Shown here: one piece after another, positions 7,090 to 10,610 of the stretch
Numbering within the stretch: the first letter of the stretch is position 1
Layout of the letters: each line of letters opens with the position of its first letter
Assembly (NCBI GenBank): GCA_900555125.1
Contig: USKH01000024.1
Location: 1-10,610 of the forward strand
Source of the DNA: an uncultured Clostridium sp.
GTDB taxonomy: Bacteria; Bacillota; Clostridia; Christensenellales; Pumilibacteraceae
Direction of reading: 5' to 3'
Length of the DNA stretch: 10,610 nt
The notes under the pieces: model-generated
The model's input: only the letters and a program-made list of their open reading frames with translations
What the model was told of the DNA's origin: nothing
Databases searched by the model: none
Program-made: the position numbers and the translations under genes

Positions 7090-7914
7090 ATGTATTACTA
7101 CGAATATTTCAGAGACAAAGAAGAACAGGAAATAATGTGCTTCAACAAAGACCTTACGTATTTCAGCCACATTCATCGTGCGATTGAAATAATATGGTGC
7201 GAAAACAAGCGCATAGACGTCACGGTTAACGACGTAATATATCGTTTAAACGAGGGCGATATATGCTTTATTCATTCCGAATGGCAGCACGAAATGAAAG
7301 ATTACGGCAGCAACACCTGTCTTCTCATCCCGCCCTGCGCTTTGGGAAACTATTATCAGTTTATGCGCGGACGAGAACCGGGCGGATGTCTGATAAAAAA
7401 AGAACGTGCCGCGCCGATAAAGGATTTTTTCGATAAATATGTTCGCGAAAACATATACGCCAAAAAAAATCCTGTTTTTCAAAGCGGTATGATAGATCTT
7501 CTGCTTGGCATGTTTATAGAAGAGCTTACCGTCATAAAAAAGAAAACCCCTGAAACGGGCGACTACGGTATAGTTTCAAAAATAGTCGAATATATCAGTC
7601 TCAATTTCGCAAACGAACTGTCCATAGAGAAGGTTGCCGAAGACCTGAACTACAATAAATATCACATTTCGAAAGTGTTTAACAACATTATGAAAATATC
7701 TTTCCGCGACTATCTGAATCTTATTCGTCTTGCCGATTTTCGCGCAAATTTCCACAAAGACCGCTCCATAGAGCAACAAATAGCGGAGTGCGGATTTACA
7801 TCACGCCAGACGTTTTACAGAGCATTCCGCAAGCAGTACGGCACCACGCCCAACGAGTTTTTCAGCTCGGCAAAAAAAGACGGCAAGCGTTTTTTTGCCG
7901 ACGTACGACCTTAA
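7090..7914 (+). CDS. AraC-family regulator with N-terminal cupin sensor domain
   Basis: About 274 residues from the ATG at 7090, a normal length for this family. The N-terminal part has the cupin pattern of AraC sensors: HIHRAIEIIWC near residue 30, then a glycine turn (LNEGDICFIHSEWQHEM). A helical linker leads to the C-terminal pair of helix-turn-helix motifs (about 165-270): LSIEKVAEDLNYNKYHISKVF for the first, and IEQQIAECGFTSRQTFYRAFRKQYGTTPNEF for the second, with the diagnostic Gly-Phe and TP-x-EF. Such proteins usually respond to a sugar or related small molecule and activate neighbouring carbohydrate genes. The start is uncertain: the frame is open from a TTG at 7048, and an ATG at 7135 has a better ribosome site (AGGA, 4 nt upstream). 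I prefer 7090 because the residues it adds fit the family. It is divergent from the lipoprotein-GH3 unit, its most likely target. Confidence 0.92.
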   Translation: MYYYEYFRDKEEQEIMCFNKDLTYFSHIHRAIEIIWCENKRIDVTVNDVIYRLNEGDICFIHSEWQHEMKDYGSNTCLLIPPCALGNYYQFMRGREPGGCLIKKERAAPIKDFFDKYVRENIYAKKNPVFQSGMIDLLLGMFIEELTVIKKKTPETGDYGIVSKIVEYISLNFANELSIEKVAEDLNYNKYHISKVFNNIMKISFRDYLNLIRLADFRANFHKDRSIEQQIAECGFTSRQTFYRAFRKQYGTTPNEFFSSAKKDGKRFFADVRP

Positions 7915-7927
7915 AAACCCCGCTATA

Positions 7928-7971
7928 AAAAAAGCTCCCTCGCGTATTTCCCCTCGCGAAGGAGCTTTTTT
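7928..7971. terminator. Bidirectional terminator between AraC and phosphatase genes
   Basis: Arms AAAAAAGCTCC (7928-7938) and GGAGCTTTTTT (7961-7971) pair perfectly. The stem continues after one mismatch with TCGCG/CGCGA (7940-7944 / 7955-7959) around a 10-nt loop. T-runs on both strands allow it to end the two convergent transcripts, whose stop codons are at 7912-7914 and 8016-8018. Confidence 0.88.
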
Positions 7972-8015
7972 ACTATATCGTCTTTAGTTGATTCGTGAAA
8001 TTCTGTCTCTACGGA

Positions 8016-10115
8016 TTACGCTTTGTAACCTTCTACGAATATTTCGCGGATTTTTTCCACCTGCGCGGCTTTTACACCCTTACTCATGAGCCACGATTTC
8101 GCGCGGTCTGCCTTGGTGTCGCCCGAGTAGTTGTCGAGCTTACTCCACCACTGTTTGAATTCGGTGGTAAAATTGTTAAGGCGCGAGCCGTGCGTGGAAA
8201 AATTGGTGAACAGGTAATCGCGGGCGATGTCTTCGTAACTTGCTCCGCACACCGTAAGCAGCATAAACGTGCAAATTCCCGTTCGGTCGGCACCGGCGGT
8301 GCAGTGCAGATACACGGGTTCGGCGTCGGCGTTTGCGATAAGCGAGAATATCTGCTTGTATTCGTCGGCGAATTTTTCAAATCTCGTGCCTTCCGTTCCC
8401 GACGGAATGGACACAGCGGAATAATTGATACCGTTTACATACGGTCCCAGGCACTGATAGGAATCGCGAAGGTCTATCTCGCGACGGATGCCCAGCCTCA
8501 ACATTTCCGCTTTTCCCTTTTCGGTTATGCCGTTCAGGTTTGCGCCGCGATAGTATAAGCCTTGTCTTATTTTTCCGCCCTTAACCAGCGAAGAATGGTA
8601 TCCGCCGATGTCGCGAACGTTGGTAACTCCGCTGATGTACATGTTGCGAGGTCCCTTGTCCGCAACGGTAAACTCGCGGACTTCGCCGTTTAGCGCGTTT
8701 TCGAGCGAAGTGCCGACGCGCCAGTATATTTTTTCGCCTAATTTGAGATTGTAAATGCGATAGCTTTTTTCTGTTACGTTTTCCACGGTTACGGCGCCGG
8801 TAAAGCTTGCGTTATCGGCGTATTGAAGCACGTAGGTTCCGCCGCTTATGTCTGCGTCCGAAAAATCGAGCAGAGTACCTTCGGGGCGGCTGAGCTCGGT
8901 AACTCCTACCGCGTACGCCGAGATGTTTTCGACGTCGTTGTCCGTGATATACGCGTACTGATTTGCCGTATGAAAATCGTTTGCGGGCTTCTTGACGTCC
9001 GGGGCCGGAACGTACTCGGCTCTTTTGATAACAAATTCGAAGTAGTCGATATTGGGATTGCCATGACCCGTGTTCTCGGCTACTTTCATTCTTATCGAAT
9101 GTTCGCCCTCGGGAAGAGTTATCGCGTTGTAGTCGAACGTATCCCACTTGGTTATATCGGTGCGCGCGTCGAGGATAGTTTTTTCGGAACAAATGGACAT
9201 ATTTCTGTTTTCGTCCACGATGAACATATAGGATCTGCGAAGGTCCTGATTGTGAGTCTTCCACTTTTCCGGCTGAACGTACGCCGCCGTCATCTTAATT
9301 TCGGCGGAGAACGGCAGGTTTATCTTGAACTCGAAATACTGCCCTTCTTTCACGTCTCCGGTCGCCGCGGCAAGAAATTTTCCGCCCGAAGCGTCTGCCC
9401 GCTCGACTATCGTCGTGGGGTTGGCACTCGATTTGACATAGTGTGTAATATCGCCGCTTTCCGCTTCGAAACGCGCCGTTCCCTGCTTGTTTATAAAAAG
9501 AGTGTAATTCCTGACTTCAAAAACCGGAAGGTCGGGGTCCTCGCCGACCGGCTCGATATCCTCTTCGAATTTGGCGTTACAGCCAAGACACAGGCGGTAA
9601 CGTTTGCCCTTCTCGTAAGTCGTCGGCTGTTTTTCGATAATCCACTCGCCGTAGTTTCCGATGTGAGCAGACGGATCCTGCGGAATATCTTCGGTGACGG
9701 TATTGCCGCACACGGAACACACGCCTTCTTTTTTGCCGACCGCATTGCATTTTGCTTCGATTTTTATCGTCCAGGCGTAGTCGTGTTCACCCGCTATGGG
9801 CAGAGCGCGTTCGCTTTCGGCTTTGCACACCGAGCAGACTCCTTTTTCCTTGCCTTCCGCTCCGCACGTCGCCTCGGTTTCCACCGTCCAAACATAATTG
9901 TGTTCGCCGGTTGCCGGGATTGCTTCTTCTGTTTTTTCTCCGCACGAGCAAATCTTTTCCTTAATTCCGTCCTCTCCGCATGTCGCCGCCTTAACGACGG
10001 TCCACTCGCCGTACTCGTGAACATGCGACGTTTGAGTTTCACAGCCCGAAGCCACCACCGCAAAAAGCATGCCGAGCGCCACGACGATTGCCGCAAACTT
10101 TTTTGTTTTTCCCAT
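8016..10115 (-). CDS. Secreted lipoprotein phosphatase: Cys/His repeats, CBM6/35-like, Fn3-like and CX5R tyrosine/dual-specificity phosphatase
   Basis: A 699-residue exported protein. Lipoprotein signal: MGKTKKF, hydrophobic stretch, VASGC with C25. Four Cys/His repeats follow with histidines at 33, 72, 111 and 151; in the fourth the first cysteine is replaced (QPTTYEKG). Next come a CBM6/CBM35-like beta-sandwich (about 210-362, starting ARFEAESGD and ending NIDYFEFVI) and an Fn3-like domain (about 380-475, YVLQYADNASF and YWRVGTS). Last is a catalytic domain of the Y_phosphatase3 type (about 490-690): NVRDIGGY near 499, IDLRD with D551, and the P-loop HCTAGADRTG with nucleophile C605 and R611. 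The intact CX5R loop supports phosphoester hydrolysis through a cysteinyl-phosphate. The substrate (phosphoprotein, phosphoinositide or phosphorylated glycan) is unknown. Start supported by GGAGG about 7 nt upstream of the ATG. It is probably a single-gene unit ending at 7928-7971. Confidence 0.9.
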   Translation of the reverse strand: MGKTKKFAAIVVALGMLFAVVASGCETQTSHVHEYGEWTVVKAATCGEDGIKEKICSCGEKTEEAIPATGEHNYVWTVETEATCGAEGKEKGVCSVCKAESERALPIAGEHDYAWTIKIEAKCNAVGKKEGVCSVCGNTVTEDIPQDPSAHIGNYGEWIIEKQPTTYEKGKRYRLCLGCNAKFEEDIEPVGEDPDLPVFEVRNYTLFINKQGTARFEAESGDITHYVKSSANPTTIVERADASGGKFLAAATGDVKEGQYFEFKINLPFSAEIKMTAAYVQPEKWKTHNQDLRRSYMFIVDENRNMSICSEKTILDARTDITKWDTFDYNAITLPEGEHSIRMKVAENTGHGNPNIDYFEFVIKRAEYVPAPDVKKPANDFHTANQYAYITDNDVENISAYAVGVTELSRPEGTLLDFSDADISGGTYVLQYADNASFTGAVTVENVTEKSYRIYNLKLGEKIYWRVGTSLENALNGEVREFTVADKGPRNMYISGVTNVRDIGGYHSSLVKGGKIRQGLYYRGANLNGITEKGKAEMLRLGIRREIDLRDSYQCLGPYVNGINYSAVSIPSGTEGTRFEKFADEYKQIFSLIANADAEPVYLHCTAGADRTGICTFMLLTVCGASYEDIARDYLFTNFSTHGSRLNNFTTEFKQWWSKLDNYSGDTKADRAKSWLMSKGVKAAQVEKIREIFVEGYKA

Positions 10116-10273
10116 AATCTATCCTCCGTCTGTCGTTCGGGTGCAAGTCATCGCTCGCTTGCCCAACCGATTGTTTTGCCGAACACCGATCGCCTTGTAA
10201 CGAAAAAACCATCGCAACAATTCAGTCGCAGTCGTCTTTCATCGCTTTCTCCGATTCGATTATCGGCTTTGAC

Positions 10274-10305
10274 TATACGGTACCATATTTTGCGCAAATT
10301 GTCAA
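10274..10305 (-). promoter_or_regulatory. Candidate promoter and operator of the phosphatase gene
   Basis: On the minus strand a perfect TTGACA (10300-10305) is followed after 17 bp by TACCGT (10277-10282), a poor -10. The better TATAGT (10272-10277) is 22 bp away, too far for a standard promoter. Two symmetric elements lie between or beside the boxes: TTTGCGCAAA (10 bp, perfect) and a near-palindrome around GGTACC. A weak, activator-dependent or repressor-controlled promoter is plausible. It would give a leader of about 150 nt. Confidence 0.4.
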
Positions 10306-10345
10306 TACGTTTGCCGCCGCAGTGGCGACGATTTGCAATATCGTT

Positions 10346-10379
10346 TAAAAAAATGGCATTTTTTATTAAAAAACGCGCC
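10346..10379 (-). terminator. Probable terminator of the SGNH hydrolase gene
   Basis: On the minus strand TGGC-gcg-TTTTTT-aat-AAAAAA-t-GCCA is followed by seven T residues. The stem is interrupted by small bulges and is AT-rich in its upper half, so it is weaker than the other two hairpins here. Its position, 50 bp after the stop codon and upstream of the next promoter, fits a terminator. Confidence 0.5.
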
Positions 10380-10386
10380 AAACGTG

Positions 10387-10421
10387 CAGACGTCGCTCTT
10401 AACCGACAGACGTCGCTCTTA
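10387..10421. repeat. 15-bp direct repeat, period 20 bp
   Basis: CAGACGTCGCTCTTA occurs at 10387-10401 and again at 10407-10421, identical in all 15 positions, with a 5-bp spacer. It starts 8 bp past the SGNH stop codon on the transcribed side. Function unknown; a protein-binding pair on one helix face or a small slippage duplication are both possible. Confidence 0.8.
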
Positions 10422-10428
10422 TATGTAT

Positions 10429-10610
10429 TTATTTTAAAGCGAAATAATCGGTGCAAATCTCTTTGATCTTTTTCAGCACTTTTTTCGCTATTCTGTAAAA
10501 GCCGAGGTCGTTGGGGTGACAGCCGTCCACCGAGCAATTTTCGTCATCGGTTGCGCCGCAAGGGCGCCTTTTTAATATATGCGTTCCGCCGTACGCGTGT
10601 GCGTACGCGG
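10429..10610 (-). CDS. SGNH/GDSL-type hydrolase, C-terminal fragment
   Basis: The frame is open from the right edge of the window to a TAA at 10429-10431, giving the last 59 residues of a protein whose start lies outside. It contains VDGCHPNDLGFYRIAKKVLK, the block V motif of SGNH/GDSL hydrolases carrying the catalytic Asp and His (D-x2-HPND). The HPNDLGF form is typical of the SGNH_hydro_3 group of esterases and lipases, which often deacetylate carbohydrates; the substrate cannot be told from this part. The protein ends in ICTDYFALK. It is on the same strand as the phosphatase gene but separated from it by a probable terminator and a new promoter. A longer minus-strand frame across the same bases (10148-10537) is a shadow. 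Confidence 0.85.
   Translation of the reverse strand, partial: AYAHAYGGTHILKRRPCGATDDENCSVDGCHPNDLGFYRIAKKVLKKIKEICTDYFALK

Larger units (their letters stand above)
10116..10428. other. 313-bp intergenic region between the phosphatase and SGNH genes
   Basis: From right to left on the transcribed (minus) strand this stretch holds a 15-bp tandem direct repeat (10387-10421), an imperfect terminator hairpin (10346-10379), the candidate promoter (10272-10305) and a leader of about 150 nt ending in the GGAGG ribosome site. I see no convincing small gene, tRNA or known riboswitch in the leader (10116-10265). Confidence 0.6.

Noticed and set aside
8823..10466. 547-residue open frame on the plus strand opposite the phosphatase gene
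   Set aside because: Antisense shadow produced by codon bias; it runs through the promoter region and terminator of neighbouring genes and shows no domain.
10148..10537. 129-residue minus-strand frame at the right end
   Set aside because: It overlaps the SGNH fragment in another frame, is Arg-rich and low in structure, and crosses the terminator and promoter; the SGNH frame carries a diagnostic DGCHPNDLGF motif.

Overview
The window looks like chromosomal DNA from a gut- or rumen-type Firmicute (Clostridia). The evidence is moderate GC, strong AGGAGG-type ribosome binding sites, TTGACA/TATAAT promoters, Firmicute-style lipoprotein signals, a clostridial-type domain-permuted GH3 enzyme, and secreted proteins with tandem H/C/CxxC modules. 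The lineage is inference; no rRNA or marker gene is present.

Layout. Bases 1-149 are a dense regulatory region upstream of a TetR-family regulator (150-722, +). A shared hairpin terminator (788-824) separates it from a leftward two-gene unit: a lipoprotein with seven Cys/His repeats and two similar beta-sandwich-like domains (4887-6935, -), then, 61 bp downstream, a 1317-residue secreted, membrane-anchored GH3 glycosidase (872-4825, -). An AraC-family regulator (7090-7914, +) is divergent from this pair. The 154-bp gap between them holds overlapping divergent promoters centred on a palindrome. A second shared terminator (7928-7971) separates the AraC gene from a convergent gene for a secreted lipoprotein phosphatase (8016-10115, -). 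That protein starts with the same Cys/His repeats, followed by a CBM6/35-like domain, an Fn3-like domain and a CX5R phosphatase domain. After about 310 bp of non-coding DNA, the C-terminal end of an SGNH/GDSL hydrolase (10429-10610, -) runs off the right edge.

How it may work together. All four non-regulatory genes look extracellular or envelope-directed: a glycosidase, a phosphatase, an SGNH esterase-type hydrolase and a possible binding lipoprotein. Three of them share one unusual Cys/His repeat module. The cupin-containing AraC protein is a plausible sugar-responsive switch for the lipoprotein-GH3 operon. The first about 180 residues of the two lipoproteins are collinear without gaps, so their genes form a roughly 540-bp direct repeat flanking the AraC gene. 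The most unusual points are the shared repeat module on otherwise unrelated extracellular enzymes, the permuted GH3 with extra beta-sandwich domains between its swapped halves, and the nested palindromes before the TetR gene.
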